Counted from the first letter of the stretch, positions 9,767 through 18,852 are shown. The stretch: DNA of 64,000 nucleotides from Burkholderia sp. SRS-W-2-2016 (GCF_001931485.1 NZ_MSDV01000021.1:177903-241902), one strand, 5' to 3'. Notes: a model not told the origin generated them from the sequence alone. Numbers and translations are program-made.

Positions 9767-10386
9767 AGACTGGCCAGCAGCGCATCGAGCGCTTCGTTCA
9801 TATGGCGGATGGACTCTTCGGCCATCAGCATCACCAGGTGCGCGCGAAAGCTCTGGTTTTCGAGCGCGAAATTGACTTCGACGAGCAGCGCGCAGTCCCA
9901 GTGCAGCGCACCGGGCTGGAACACCTCGTCGAAACTGAGCGCTTCGCCGAGCAGGCCCGGCGCGGAAAACACCGGCGTGCGGCCGAGCTGGTCGAGGATC
10001 GACGACACGCACGCGCCGGACAGCAGGTTCGCGACGTCGAGCATCAGCTCGCGCTGGCTGATCGTCTCGTAGCTCGACCGTGCATACGGGTCGTTCACCA
10101 GCGAGCACAGCTGCGCGATGCTGTCGCTGCGGCAGATCACCAGCGCCTCGCCCTTGATGTCCGAGCGAAAGCCCTGGCGCACCGCGCTGACCGTATCGTC
10201 GATGCCGGTCATCTCGCGCAGCGCGGCGGCCGCGTCGCCGACCGCGACCATCCGCACGCGCGGCACCGACAGTTCGATGAACGCATCGAGCAGCCGCGCG
10301 AGGCGGGTGGCCGCCTGGCCCATCGCAAGATTGGCGATTTCCTGCAGCGCGTCGCGCTGGTCTTCGTTGAAGGCGGGCTCAAGCAT
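9763..10386 (-). CDS. CheC/CheX-like phosphatase
   Basis: A 207-residue protein with two CheC-type phosphatase helices: LQEIANLAMGQAATRLARLL near residues 15-34 and LMLDVANLLSGACVSSILDQ near 112-131. Each has the acid-x-x-Asn signature that positions water for dephosphorylating an aspartyl-phosphate receiver. The likely substrate is the CheY-like protein encoded immediately upstream, whose gene it overlaps by 8 bp. It has no chemotaxis neighbours, so it is a stand-alone phosphatase module attached to a cyclic di-GMP circuit. Confidence 0.85.
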   Translation of the reverse strand: MLEPAFNEDQRDALQEIANLAMGQAATRLARLLDAFIELSVPRVRMVAVGDAAAALREMTGIDDTVSAVRQGFRSDIKGEALVICRSDSIAQLCSLVNDPYARSSYETISQRELMLDVANLLSGACVSSILDQLGRTPVFSAPGLLGEALSFDEVFQPGALHWDCALLVEVNFALENQSFRAHLVMLMAEESIRHMNEALDALLASL

Positions 10387-10744
10387 ACAAGCCGTACTCC
10401 TTGAGGATGGGCAGGAGCGCCTGCGGCGTCACCGGTTTAGCGATGAAGGCGATCGCGCCGAGTTCGCGCACACGCGTTTGCGCGAGCGGCTGCACGTCGG
10501 CGGACACGACGATCACGAAGGTGTTCAGGTCTTCGTGCCGAAGCGCTTCGAGCACTTCGTAGCCGGTCATGTCCGGCATCGTCAGATCGAGGAACAGCAC
10601 CGCCGCCTTGCCCGCGCGATACAGCTCCAGCGCCTCGCGCCCGTTGGTCGCGTACGACACGTCGACCTGCCAGTCCGGCGGCAGCGCCTTCGTGAGCAGC
10701 TTGCGGGCAAGCAGCGAGTCGTCGGCAATCACAATGGGCAGCAT
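10379..10744 (-). CDS. CheY-like single-domain response regulator
   Basis: A receiver domain of 121 residues without an output domain. The acidic pocket is IADDS, the phosphoacceptor Asp is in FLDLTMPDM, and the conserved Lys is in IAKPVTP. I start at the ATG at 10744, which gives a complete receiver; the longer frame only adds sequence unlike the family. It is the first gene of the receiver / CheC-like / diguanylate cyclase operon. No histidine kinase is in the operon; the divergent hybrid kinase at 11267 is the closest candidate. Confidence 0.92.
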   Translation of the reverse strand: MLPIVIADDSLLARKLLTKALPPDWQVDVSYATNGREALELYRAGKAAVLFLDLTMPDMTGYEVLEALRHEDLNTFVIVVSADVQPLAQTRVRELGAIAFIAKPVTPQALLPILKEYGLYA

Positions 10745-11266
10745 GAAATGGCGGTCGGGCGGTTGGGCGGATCGAAATGGGGTCGCGGACGACGGACGAT
10801 GCACGCCGGCGCGGCCGAACGATCCCCGAGCGGGTACAGTGTTGCGTCGCGACAATGCAGCCGGTGTCGCCGCGAGGAAGGCAAATGCGGCAGCGGGCGC
10901 TCGCCGCAGCGTGGGCGGTCCGCCGCGCAGACAGCGACGGCCTTATAGCGTGGCGTGGATTGTCGAAGCAAAGCCATGCAAAGGCAACTCACCAGAATCG
11001 GCTTCGCTAAACAGATTTTCCGATGCATCCGGCATTTGCAAAACGAATTGCCCGATCCATCGCGCGATTCTTCATATTTATACTTTTGTGTACGTTTGCG
11101 CTTTTCGATTTGTCGCTGATTGTGACGGGCGGGCGGCGGAAAAACCGCCCACCGTTGGCGGCAACTCTTGCCGCCCGGCGTCTATGCTTGATCTAACGGC
11201 GGCAAGGTGCCAATCCCGGCACGCTACGGGGCTGCCAGTTCCGACCGACTCGAGCCTTTACCGACA
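10745..11266. other. Divergent intergenic region, no gene seen
   Basis: About 520 bp between the divergent cheY-like operon and the hybrid kinase gene. The part from 11035 to 11130 is AT-richer than the flanks and probably holds promoters. I see no convincing ORF, RNA gene or repeat. Confidence 0.5.
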
Positions 11267-13561
11267 ATGACTTCAGACCGGGCCGACTCCGCTCGCGCGG
11301 GCCGACTTTCCCGTCGCCTGACCGACGAGCAGGACGACGCGTCGTTCCCCGCCGTGCCGGAACAGAACTTCCAGGTGCGGCGCATCACGCTGATCGCGCT
11401 GCTGATCGCCGCGATCGTGCTGCCGTTCGTCTATGTCGCGGCGATGGCGTACAGCGATCTGCGCACCCGCGAGGCCGACGCGACCGACCAGACGCTGCGC
11501 ACGGTGCGGGTCGCCGAAGAACACGCGCTAAAGGTGTTCGACATGAACGAGGCGCTGAACGCGCGCATCGTCGATCTGACCGGCGGCCTCGACGACCACG
11601 GCATCCGCGCGCGCGAAGCGGCGATTCACGACAAGCTGCGCACGATGGGCGGTGGCTATCCGCAGGTCGCGGCCGTGTCGATTTTCGGCGTCGACGGCGC
11701 ATTGCTCGCGAGCAGCCGCTACTTCCCGTCGCCGGCGCTGTCGATCGGCGCGCGCGACGATTTCGTCGGCATTCGCAGCGGCAATGCGCTCGAACACGTG
11801 TCGAAGGTGATGGTCGGGCACGTTGCCGGCGAGCAGGTGTTCAACATGGGCGTCGAGCGCAAGGGCGCGGACGGCGGCTTCGCCGGGGTGGTGTCGATCG
11901 CGCTGCGGCCGAGCTATTTCGAAGCGTTCTACCGCGAGCTGCTCGGCGGCAGCAACAAGACGCCGATGCTGATGAGCCTCGTGCGCACCGACGGCGCGCT
12001 GCTCGCGCATTTCCCGCGCAGTCCGCGCGCGCCCACCGCGCTCGCGCCCGACTCGCCGTTCGCCGCCGCGGTCGCCGAGGGCCGGCGCGCCGGCGTCGTG
12101 CGGATGCGCTCGAATCTGGCCGACGGCAATCTGATCGTCGCGTTCCGGCGAGTCGGCTCGTATCCGGTCTACGTGCTGTGCGGCTATCGCACGTCGGCGC
12201 TTTGGACTGCCTGGTACCGTCATCTGAGCGTGCTGATCCTGTCGATGTTTACGCCGTCGATCGCGCTGTGGTGCGTGCTCTGGCTGTCGCTACGGCGGCT
12301 CGGCGCGGAAGAAGAGGCGTGGGTGCGCTGGCAGGCCGAAGCATCGATGCGCCGCTCGGTCGAATCCGCGTACCGGCAGTCGCGCAAGATGGAGGCGCTC
12401 GGCACGCTGGTCGGCAGCGTCGCGCACGACTTCAACAACCTGCTGATGATCCTGTCGGCCAACGTGCAGATCGTGCGGCGGCGCGGCGTCGGCGGACTCG
12501 AGCGCGAACTGGCGGCGATGGAACGCGCGCTCAAGGGCGGTCAGTCGCTGACCCGGCAACTGCTCGGCGTGGCCCGCAAGCAGCCGCTGCGCACCGAAAC
12601 GCTGTCGCTCGAACGCTGGCTGCCGACCTCGCGCGAACTGCTGCGCGCGTCGCTGGGCGCGAAGGTATCGCTGGTGATCGACGCCGGCGTGAATACGTGG
12701 CCGGTGCGGGTCGACGTCGCGGAACTGGAGCTCGCGCTGATCAACGTCGCGGTCAATGCGCGCGACGCGATGGTCAACGGCGGGCGCTTCACGGTGCGCG
12801 CGAGCAACGTGGTGTTCCGTCACGAGGACGGTTTTCCGCTGACCGGCGAGTTCGTGCAGCTCTCGCTCGAGGACACCGGCGCCGGGATGGCGCCCGAGGT
12901 GCTCGCGCGCGCGTTCGAGCCGCTTTTCACGACCAAGCCGAAGGGCGCGGGCACCGGTCTCGGCCTGCCGCAGGTGTTTGCGTTCTGCGAGGGCTCGGGC
13001 GGACTCGCGGCGATCGACAGCGCGATCGGCGCCGGCACCTCGGTGCGGCTGTATCTGCCGCGCGCGTCGAGCGAGCCGCAGGCACTGCGGCCGGACGAAG
13101 CGCTCGCGCCGGAAAACGACGCGCCGCAAGGGCTGCGCATCCTGCTCGTCGAAGACAACGCGGAAGTGGCGGCCGGCACCGAGGCGCTGCTGCAGATGAT
13201 GGGCCACCAGGTCAGCTGCGTGTTCAATGCCGACATGGCGTTGCGTCTGCTCGACGACGCGCGCGCGAAGCGCGCCAGCACCGGCGAGCCGCTGCCGTAC
13301 GATCTGGTGCTGTCGGACATTCATATGCCGGGCAAGCTGAACGGCATCGATCTCGCCGAAGCGGTGCTCGCGCACGACCCGCAACTGCCGGTGATTCTGG
13401 TGACCGGCTACGCGGAGGAACTCGACCGCGCGCGGCATGTGAACGTGCGGGTGCTGTCGAAGCCGTTCGATATCGGGCTGCTGGAAAAGCTGCTCGAAAC
13501 GATCCAGCACAATCTCGCGCAAAGCGGCGCCGATCCGGCTACGCACGCGGCCGATCTGTGA
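11267..13561 (+). CDS. Membrane hybrid histidine kinase
   Basis: A 764-residue hybrid kinase. TM1 is near residues 39-60, a periplasmic Cache-like sensor spans about 60-320, and TM2 lies near 322-345. Next come a dimerisation helix with the phosphorylated His387 (GSVAHDFNNLL), an ATPase domain (NVAVNARDAM, DTGAGM, GTGLGLPQV), and a C-terminal receiver with acceptor Asp684 (VLSDIHMPG). The HDFNN box places it with the kinases that carry their own receiver. ATG at 11267 and GTG at 11207 are both possible starts; neither has a strong ribosome-binding site. No response-regulator gene follows. Confidence 0.93.
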   Translation: MTSDRADSARAGRLSRRLTDEQDDASFPAVPEQNFQVRRITLIALLIAAIVLPFVYVAAMAYSDLRTREADATDQTLRTVRVAEEHALKVFDMNEALNARIVDLTGGLDDHGIRAREAAIHDKLRTMGGGYPQVAAVSIFGVDGALLASSRYFPSPALSIGARDDFVGIRSGNALEHVSKVMVGHVAGEQVFNMGVERKGADGGFAGVVSIALRPSYFEAFYRELLGGSNKTPMLMSLVRTDGALLAHFPRSPRAPTALAPDSPFAAAVAEGRRAGVVRMRSNLADGNLIVAFRRVGSYPVYVLCGYRTSALWTAWYRHLSVLILSMFTPSIALWCVLWLSLRRLGAEEEAWVRWQAEASMRRSVESAYRQSRKMEALGTLVGSVAHDFNNLLMILSANVQIVRRRGVGGLERELAAMERALKGGQSLTRQLLGVARKQPLRTETLSLERWLPTSRELLRASLGAKVSLVIDAGVNTWPVRVDVAELELALINVAVNARDAMVNGGRFTVRASNVVFRHEDGFPLTGEFVQLSLEDTGAGMAPEVLARAFEPLFTTKPKGAGTGLGLPQVFAFCEGSGGLAAIDSAIGAGTSVRLYLPRASSEPQALRPDEALAPENDAPQGLRILLVEDNAEVAAGTEALLQMMGHQVSCVFNADMALRLLDDARAKRASTGEPLPYDLVLSDIHMPGKLNGIDLAEAVLAHDPQLPVILVTGYAEELDRARHVNVRVLSKPFDIGLLEKLLETIQHNLAQSGADPATHAADL

Positions 13562-13589
13562 TGGTTTGCGGGTCGTTGTGGATGTGGTG

Positions 13590-13655
13590 CGCGCGGTGGC
13601 GCTTAGGCATCCGCTTAGGCGTCCCGAAGACGCGGCGCTTAGGCATCCGTACGAC
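13590..13655 (+). repeat. Short direct repeats of GCTTAGGC
   Basis: GCTTAGGC occurs three times in about 60 bp (GGCGCTTAGGCATCCG twice, GCTTAGGCGTCCCG once) after the kinase gene. No function is evident. Confidence 0.4.
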
Positions 13656-13685
13656 ATCGTCCCGGCGTCATTTACCAGTCCTTGT

Positions 13686-13717
13686 AAAAGCGCGGCAGCG
13701 GTACGCCGCGCTTTTTT
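13686..13717 (+). terminator. Rho-independent terminator
   Basis: AAAAGCGCGGC pairs with GCCGCGCTTTT over an 8-10 nt loop and ends in six T. It is 125 bp after the hybrid kinase gene and oriented to end its transcript. The A-run on the left arm means it could also act from the other direction. Confidence 0.8.
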
Positions 13718-13887
13718 GCGTGCGCGGGTGGGCCGCTAGCCGCCCGCGCGGGCGCGCGCCACGGCCAGCGCGGCCAGCGGCCGGCGCGCACGCATCGTTC
13801 CGGCATGAAGGTTGCGGCATTCCGCGATGCAAAGGAGACGGCGCGTGTGGCGCCGCCCGGTTCACCGGAACATGTCGGGAGACGACC

Positions 13888-15144
13888 ATGCAACATACCG
13901 TGATTGGTTTATTCGACACCTACCCGCAGGCCGAAAGCGCCCGCGACACACTCGTGCAAACCGGCTTTGCGCGCGACAAGATCGAGTTGCAGGCGAGCCC
14001 CGAACCGACCGTCGGCTCGGCCACCGGCGAGGTCGCCAACGCGGGCGTGCTCGCGAACCTCGAACGCTTCTTCACCAGTCTGTTCTCGACCGGTTCGCGC
14101 TCCGCCGATACCGCGCGCTACGCGGAAGCGATGCGGCGCGGCGCAGTGCTGCTGTGCGTGCACGCGGTCAGCGAGTCGCATGCGGAACTCGCGCGCAATA
14201 CGCTGGTGCGGCTCGGCGCGACCGATATCGGCGACCGGCTGCCGGAGATGGATACCGAACCGGCCGGCTCACGCGATCATTCGATACTCGATGAGCTTGG
14301 GATCGGCGCGGTGATGCCCGGGACGCCGCATACGTCGAGTGCGACGAGTGGGGGCGTGGCTTCAGCGAGTGGCAGGACGGGAGCGGTTGGGTCGGGCGCG
14401 GGTGTCGGGGTTGGTGCAGCAACCGGGGTTTCTGGCGTTACTGGGGCCACTGCTGCCAGCGGTGTGACAGGTGCCGCAAGCGCGGCGGGCGCGGCGGGCG
14501 CGGCCGGGTCGACCGGCATCGCCGGGGCAACCGGTGCGGCTTCAGTTACCGGCACTCTGCCGGTGGACACGACGCGGCCGCTCGCGACACCCGCGACCGA
14601 TCCGCTCGCCGTCGATCCACTCACCGTCGATCCGCTCACAGGCCTAGCGCCGCTGCCGGCCAACACCGAAGCCGAATCGTTCGTGCCGCCGCCGAAGGAC
14701 CAGCGGCCGGGCATCGATCCGCTGAACGAGCCCGTCGTGGATCCGCTCATCGACGATGTCGGTCGCAGCGCGCTCGCCGCCGGCGCGGTGCCGGGATCGG
14801 GCGCGGTGATGCAGCCATCGGAGATCGTCTCCGGCAGCGCGCAGCCGACCGCCGGTCTCGGCGGCCAGATGCCGAACGAATATCTGGAGTACGAAGAAGA
14901 TTTTCGCGCCCACTACGACGACGAGTACGCGAGCGCGGACGCGCGCTACGAAGACTACGTACCGGCTTATCGCTATGGTGCGGAGATCGGCCGCGATGCG
15001 CGCTTCCACGATCGTCCGTGGGAAGAGATCGAGCCTGAGGCACGGCGTCATTGGGAAGCGACGTCGCCCGATACCACCTGGGAGCGCTTCAAGGTCGCGG
15101 TCCGGCATGGGTGGGAACGGGTGACCGGACATCACCACGTGTAA
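13888..15144 (+). CDS. Stress-protein-17M-like domain plus collagen-like linker, hypothetical
   Basis: A 418-residue protein in three parts. Residues 1-95 (HTVIGLFDTYPQAESARDTL) resemble the general stress protein 17M/YflT domain and contain one possible turn-rich insertion. Residues about 130-220 are almost only Gly, Ala, Thr, Val and Ser, with many G-x-x triplets. The C-terminal part holds DPL repeats and an acidic tyrosine-rich segment (EYEEDFRAHYDDEYASADARY), ending in a conserved-looking WE/RHW region. GGGAGACGACC precedes the ATG. There is no signal peptide. Function unknown; a role in envelope or oxidative stress is a guess from the first domain. Confidence 0.75.
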   Translation: MQHTVIGLFDTYPQAESARDTLVQTGFARDKIELQASPEPTVGSATGEVANAGVLANLERFFTSLFSTGSRSADTARYAEAMRRGAVLLCVHAVSESHAELARNTLVRLGATDIGDRLPEMDTEPAGSRDHSILDELGIGAVMPGTPHTSSATSGGVASASGRTGAVGSGAGVGVGAATGVSGVTGATAASGVTGAASAAGAAGAAGSTGIAGATGAASVTGTLPVDTTRPLATPATDPLAVDPLTVDPLTGLAPLPANTEAESFVPPPKDQRPGIDPLNEPVVDPLIDDVGRSALAAGAVPGSGAVMQPSEIVSGSAQPTAGLGGQMPNEYLEYEEDFRAHYDDEYASADARYEDYVPAYRYGAEIGRDARFHDRPWEEIEPEARRHWEATSPDTTWERFKVAVRHGWERVTGHHHV

Positions 15145-15279
15145 AGGCTCGAGGGACTTGAAGCGTTGAAGAGGGCGACTCACGCGCTAAACGCGCAAGC
15201 CGCCGGAACGGCTGGGGGAGGGCAAGCGCGGCCGCCTGGAGCGGCGGCACGCGCTGGATGAAAAGGGCGCTGCGATACG

Positions 15280-15834
15280 TTACGCCGCCGTCTGCCGCTT
15301 GACCCACGCGACATAGCGATCGACAAAGCCCTGCAGGAACTTGCGCGTGCCCTCGTTCAGGATCTCGCCTTTTTCGTTGATCACGGCCGCATCGTGTTTG
15401 ATGAACACCTCGGGTTGCCCCATCAGCGCGACGTCGAGATACGCGAGCACATTGCGCAGATGCTGCTGCGCGAGCGCGCTGCCGGTCGCGCCGAGCGACG
15501 TGCCGATCACGGCGCCAGGCTTGTTGCCCCACGAGTTCGTGCCCCACGGGCGCGAACCCCAGTCGAGCGCGTTCTTCAGCACGCCCGGAATCGAGCGGTT
15601 GTATTCGGGCGTCACGAACAGCAGAGCGTCCGCCGCTTCGATCCGCTGTTTGAGTTGCCGGCCGGCTTCCGGATAGTCGGCATCGTAGTCCTGGCTGTAC
15701 AGCGGCAGGGAACCGATATCGATGAATTCGAACGTGAAGTCGGACGGAGCAAGAGAAATCACCGCCTGAGCCAGCTGGCGATTGAACGAATCCCGTCGCA
15801 GGCTGCCGACGACAACTGCAATGTGAGAGGCCAT
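15280..15834 (-). CDS. NADPH-dependent FMN reductase
   Basis: A 184-residue flavodoxin-fold reductase of the ChrR/YieF type. The FMN phosphate loop is VGSLRRDSFNRQLA, and the conserved TPEYNRSIPGVLKNALDW motif contacts the flavin ring. Members reduce quinones, azo dyes or chromate with NAD(P)H through FMN. The start at 15834 follows AAGGAA and gives the normal N terminus; the extra 18 residues of the longer frame look spurious. It is monocistronic, with a small gene and two DnaA boxes upstream. Confidence 0.92.
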   Translation of the reverse strand: MASHIAVVVGSLRRDSFNRQLAQAVISLAPSDFTFEFIDIGSLPLYSQDYDADYPEAGRQLKQRIEAADALLFVTPEYNRSIPGVLKNALDWGSRPWGTNSWGNKPGAVIGTSLGATGSALAQQHLRNVLAYLDVALMGQPEVFIKHDAAVINEKGEILNEGTRKFLQGFVDRYVAWVKRQTAA

Positions 15835-15975
15835 GTTCGCTTTCCTTGGGGGTGGGCGCTCGACGCGCAAAAGGGTACGAACTGACAATCATAGGCAAAA
15901 GCCGCGCGAGATGGCGTAACCACTGCGGCAGATTGGCCGATTGCATCGGCGCGCACGGCGGTGCACGACTAGGCC

Positions 15976-16036
15976 GGTGGATAACCCGGCCGAGCGAAAA
16001 GTTATCCACAGATTCACTGAATAACCTTGTGGATAA
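15976..16036. promoter_or_regulatory. DnaA-box pair in inverted orientation
   Basis: Two perfect DnaA boxes: TTATCCACA at 16002-16010 and its inverse TGTGGATAA at 16028-16036, 17 bp apart. A third match with one mismatch (GGTGGATAA) is at 15976-15984. They lie in the gap between the FMN reductase and the small ORF at 16125, about 5 kb left of the first parS. They could bind DnaA to control the flanking promoters or to titrate DnaA near the chromosome-2 origin. Confidence 0.6.
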
Positions 16037-16124
16037 GTGAGACTTTTGCCTTGTCAATCAAGCCTGCTTCCGGTGCGCGCCGATTTGAGGCAAACGGATG
16101 CAGGACCTTCTGGAGGACCGGACC

Positions 16125-16340
16125 ATGAGTAACGACTACGCAGGGAAATCCCACGACGAAGCGGTCGCCGCGCGCAAGAACGCCCGGCAGCGCGCGCAGG
16201 AGCCGGCGGGCGGCGAGATGGCGGTCGACGGCGTCGAGGCCGACAGCACCCATAGCTGCGGTGAGCTTTCCGAGAAAGGCAAGCAGGTGTGGCGCACGGG
16301 CGCTGGGCTCGACGGCGGCGGGAAGGCGCCGGATCGCTAG
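16125..16340 (+). CDS. Small hydrophilic hypothetical protein
   Basis: A 71-residue, highly charged protein (MSNDYAGKSHDEAVAARKNA) with no membrane segment or recognised domain. The start is set by a strong GGAGG 8 bp before the ATG; a longer frame from 16098 exists. The C-terminal half contains a lone Cys and a Gly-rich end (GAGLDGGGKAPDR). A bidirectional terminator follows at 16412. Probably a real gene; function unknown. Confidence 0.65.
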   Translation: MSNDYAGKSHDEAVAARKNARQRAQEPAGGEMAVDGVEADSTHSCGELSEKGKQVWRTGAGLDGGGKAPDR

Positions 16341-16411
16341 CGGCAGGGGCTGTGGATAGAAGGATCGGGTGGGGCGGCGCGCTGCGTGTGCGCGGCGCTC
16401 GCGTGGAATGC

Positions 16412-16447
16412 AAAAGGGCGCCGTTCTCACGAACGGCGCCCTTTTTT
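16412..16447. terminator. Bidirectional terminator between convergent small genes
   Basis: AAAAGGGCGCCGTTC and GAACGGCGCCCTTTT form a 15-bp stem with a 4-nt loop, flanked by an A-run on one side and a T-run on the other. It sits between the gene ending at 16340 (+) and the gene ending at 16481 (-) and can serve both. Confidence 0.9.
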
Positions 16448-16480
16448 CATGCTTCTGCGCGTTTCTGCCGGCTTCGACGC

Positions 16481-16612
16481 TTAGTTGCCGAAGAACACGT
16501 TGCAGTACGACGCCGGGCCGTTGCACGGCTTCGGCGCGTCGGCGTGAGCCACGCCCGAAGCAGCGGCGAACAGCGCGGTGGAAGCGAGCAGGGCGGAGAT
16601 CAGGCGTTTCAT
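16481..16612 (-). CDS. 43-residue exported peptide
   Basis: A very short gene: MKRLISALLASTALFAAASG is a clear signal peptide with likely cleavage after AHA (residues 22-24), leaving about 19 residues (DAPKPCNGPASYCNVFFGN). The mature part has two Cys that could form a disulfide loop. AAGGAC lies before the ATG, and a strong terminator follows 34 bp after the stop. Similar short CNGP...C peptides occur in Burkholderia as far as I recall, but I know of no function. Confidence 0.65.
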   Translation of the reverse strand: MKRLISALLASTALFAAASGVAHADAPKPCNGPASYCNVFFGN

Positions 16613-17019
16613 CGTAAGTCCTTGGTTGCGTGGGGTTTCGCGATCGGATGCGATCGATGGCGTGAAGAATAACGATCCGCCTGACGCCCACCAACAACGA
16701 AGACGAAAAGATATTTTTTTATTTATTGCAATAATCTGGATTGGGTCGCTTTCGGGGAGAGGCGGGGAAGGCGCTAGTTTGTTTGTTATGCAGCGCGTGG
16801 CCGGAATGGCGTCGCGGTGTGGCCATATCATTTTTTGCAAGAATGAATTTCGGTTTTATGGGCGTGCGATGGGCGTGCGATGGGCGTGCGGCTGTCGGCG
16901 CGCGAGCTAGCTCGCGGCAGGGCATGGGATACCGCGGGGATGAGTTCTGTGCCGATTCGCGTGCGCAGGACGGAGCGTGTCGAGCTATCCCGCCGCGCGG
17001 CCGGTCTTGCCGGCTTCGC
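16613..17019. other. Intergenic region with AT-run, 11-bp repeats and a palindrome
   Basis: No gene is seen. An AT-rich run (16700-16740) probably holds the promoter of the exported peptide. TGGGCGTGCGA is repeated three times at 16859-16891, and the perfect 16-bp palindrome CGCGAGCTAGCTCGCG is at 16901-16916. Confidence 0.5.
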
Positions 17020-17310
17020 TCAACGCTCGCCGGGCGGCACGTCCCGATAGCGTTCGAAAAAGCTCGCGTGCGACGCCGGATCGATCGCAACCGGATGCAC
17101 GTCGGTGCTGGCCGGATGCTTCGCGAGTTGCGCGCGGGTGCGGATCGGCCGATGCGCAAAATTGCCGCCGCAATTCGGGCACACGTTGCGCAGCGTGGTC
17201 AACGCACATACTTCGCAGAACGTACATTCGTACGTGCAGATCATCGCGTCGGCCGCATTCGGCGGGAGTGACTTGCCGCAGCCTTCGCAGGTCGGTCGCA
17301 ATTCGAGCAT
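17020..17310 (-). CDS. DUF1272 zinc-ribbon-like protein
   Basis: A 96-residue cytoplasmic protein starting MLELRPTCEGCGKSLPPNA, the DUF1272 signature. It has four CxxC-like pairs (CEGC, CTYEC, CEVC, CPNC) likely to bind two zinc ions. The C-terminal third (HPASTDVHPV) follows the family pattern. Function is unknown for the family. It is a single gene with no obvious partner. Confidence 0.85.
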   Translation of the reverse strand: MLELRPTCEGCGKSLPPNAADAMICTYECTFCEVCALTTLRNVCPNCGGNFAHRPIRTRAQLAKHPASTDVHPVAIDPASHASFFERYRDVPPGER

Positions 17311-17475
17311 GACGTGGCTCCGCTTTTGATGGACGCGACGCGCACGGTGCGCGTCGCCTGGCGGTCAGTGTAAGCGGCGCCGATGGTGGCGGGAAGCCGG
17401 CCGTGCTACGTGCGAGGACGTGTGCGCGAGCCGGACCCAACGAGTGCGTTAATCACGGACGGCGCCGCCTGTTCT

Positions 17476-18852
17476 TCACGTCAACACGGTCCACAGCACC
17501 AGCGTCAACGCGAGTCCGACCACCGATACGATCGTCTGCAACACCGACCACACCAGCACCGTCTGCTTCAATTGGAGTCCGAAGTATTCGCGGACCATCC
17601 AGAAACCGGCGTCGTTCACGTGGCAGAAGAACACCGAGCCTGCGCCGATCGCAAGCGCCATCAGCGAATTGTGCGTCGTGCTGAGACCGGCGACGACCGG
17701 CGCGACGATCCCGGCCGTCGTGGTGGTCGCGACCGTCGCCGAGCCGGTGGCCTGGCGCAATGCGACGGCGATCAACCACGCGAGCAGGATCAGCGGCATA
17801 TGCGCGCCGACCGCGATCTTGCCGATCGTCGTGCTGATGCCCGCGATCACGAGTGCCTGCTTGAGGCCGCCGCCGGCGCCGATGGTCAACAGCAGCGCCG
17901 CGATCGGCGGCAGGCTCTTGCGCAGAATGCCGCCGACACGCTCACGCGCCATCCCGCGTGACCAGCCGAGCGCGACTATCGCGAACAGCACGGTGAGGCC
18001 CAGCGCGATCAGCGGCTCACCGAGAAAATTCAGTACGTCGAACGGCAGCGTTTCGGGTTGAAGCAGCAGTTTCGCGACCGTGCGGCCGAGCATCAGCACG
18101 ACCGGCAACAGGATCGTGATCAGCGAGATCGCGAAGCTCGGCGGCTCGCCGCCATCCTTCTCGGCGCTGAACAGCTTGCCCATTTCCTCGGGCTCGGCGA
18201 CGTGCATCCGTTTGGACAGCCAGATCCCATACAGCGGACCCGCGAGAATCACCGCCGGAATCGCGACGATCAGGCCGAGGCCGAGCGTCAAACCAAGATC
18301 GGCGTGCAACGCGCTGACGGCGATCAGCGGTCCCGGATGCGGCGGCAGCAACGCGTGCAGCGTCGTCATGCCGGCGAGCGCGGGAATCGCGATACGCAGG
18401 ATCGGCTGCTGCGAGCGGCGCGCCATCACGAAGATGATCGGCACCATCATCACGAGACCGACTTCGAAGAACAGCGGCAGACCGATCAGCAGCGCGACGA
18501 CGGCCATCATCCACGGCAGCGTGCGCGGGGTCGAGTGCTCGAGGATCGTCGACACCAGCCGGTCGGCCGCGCCCGATTCAGCCATCAGCGCACCGAGCAT
18601 CGCGCCCAGCGCAATGATGATGCCGACGTCGCCGAGCAGCGCGCCCGCGCCTTTGCTGAACGCGCTCGCGACGGCATCGAGCGGCAGGCCGGCCGCGAAA
18701 CCCGCGGCGAAGGTGCCGACCAGAATCGACAGGAACGGCGCGAGCTTCAGCACGCCGATGGCGACGATGATCACCGCGAGGCCGAGCGCGCAGGCGAGGA
18801 TCAATTGGGTGTCGTGGGCGGCCCACGGGGTGAGGGTGGTCGTTAGAGGCAC
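17476..18852 (-). CDS. GntP-family gluconate:H+ symporter
   Basis: A 458-residue permease with 12 or more hydrophobic segments. Typical GntP stretches are seen: PPHPGPLIAVSALHADLG, ALRQATGSATVATTTTAGI and FFCHVNDAGFWMVREYFGL. It imports gluconate or a related sugar acid across the inner membrane. I place the start at a GTG at 18852, where the family homology begins (VPLTTTLTPWAAHDTQL). Gluconate kinase is not adjacent, so the substrate is inferred only from the family. Confidence 0.92.
   Translation of the reverse strand: MPLTTTLTPWAAHDTQLILACALGLAVIIVAIGVLKLAPFLSILVGTFAAGFAAGLPLDAVASAFSKGAGALLGDVGIIIALGAMLGALMAESGAADRLVSTILEHSTPRTLPWMMAVVALLIGLPLFFEVGLVMMVPIIFVMARRSQQPILRIAIPALAGMTTLHALLPPHPGPLIAVSALHADLGLTLGLGLIVAIPAVILAGPLYGIWLSKRMHVAEPEEMGKLFSAEKDGGEPPSFAISLITILLPVVLMLGRTVAKLLLQPETLPFDVLNFLGEPLIALGLTVLFAIVALGWSRGMARERVGGILRKSLPPIAALLLTIGAGGGLKQALVIAGISTTIGKIAVGAHMPLILLAWLIAVALRQATGSATVATTTTAGIVAPVVAGLSTTHNSLMALAIGAGSVFFCHVNDAGFWMVREYFGLQLKQTVLVWSVLQTIVSVVGLALTLVLWTVLT

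Noticed and set aside
12178..13887. The long plus-strand frame running from inside the hybrid kinase into the stress-like gene
   Set aside because: Only its end (from 13888) is a real gene; the first part is an Arg/Ala-rich off-frame reading of the kinase.
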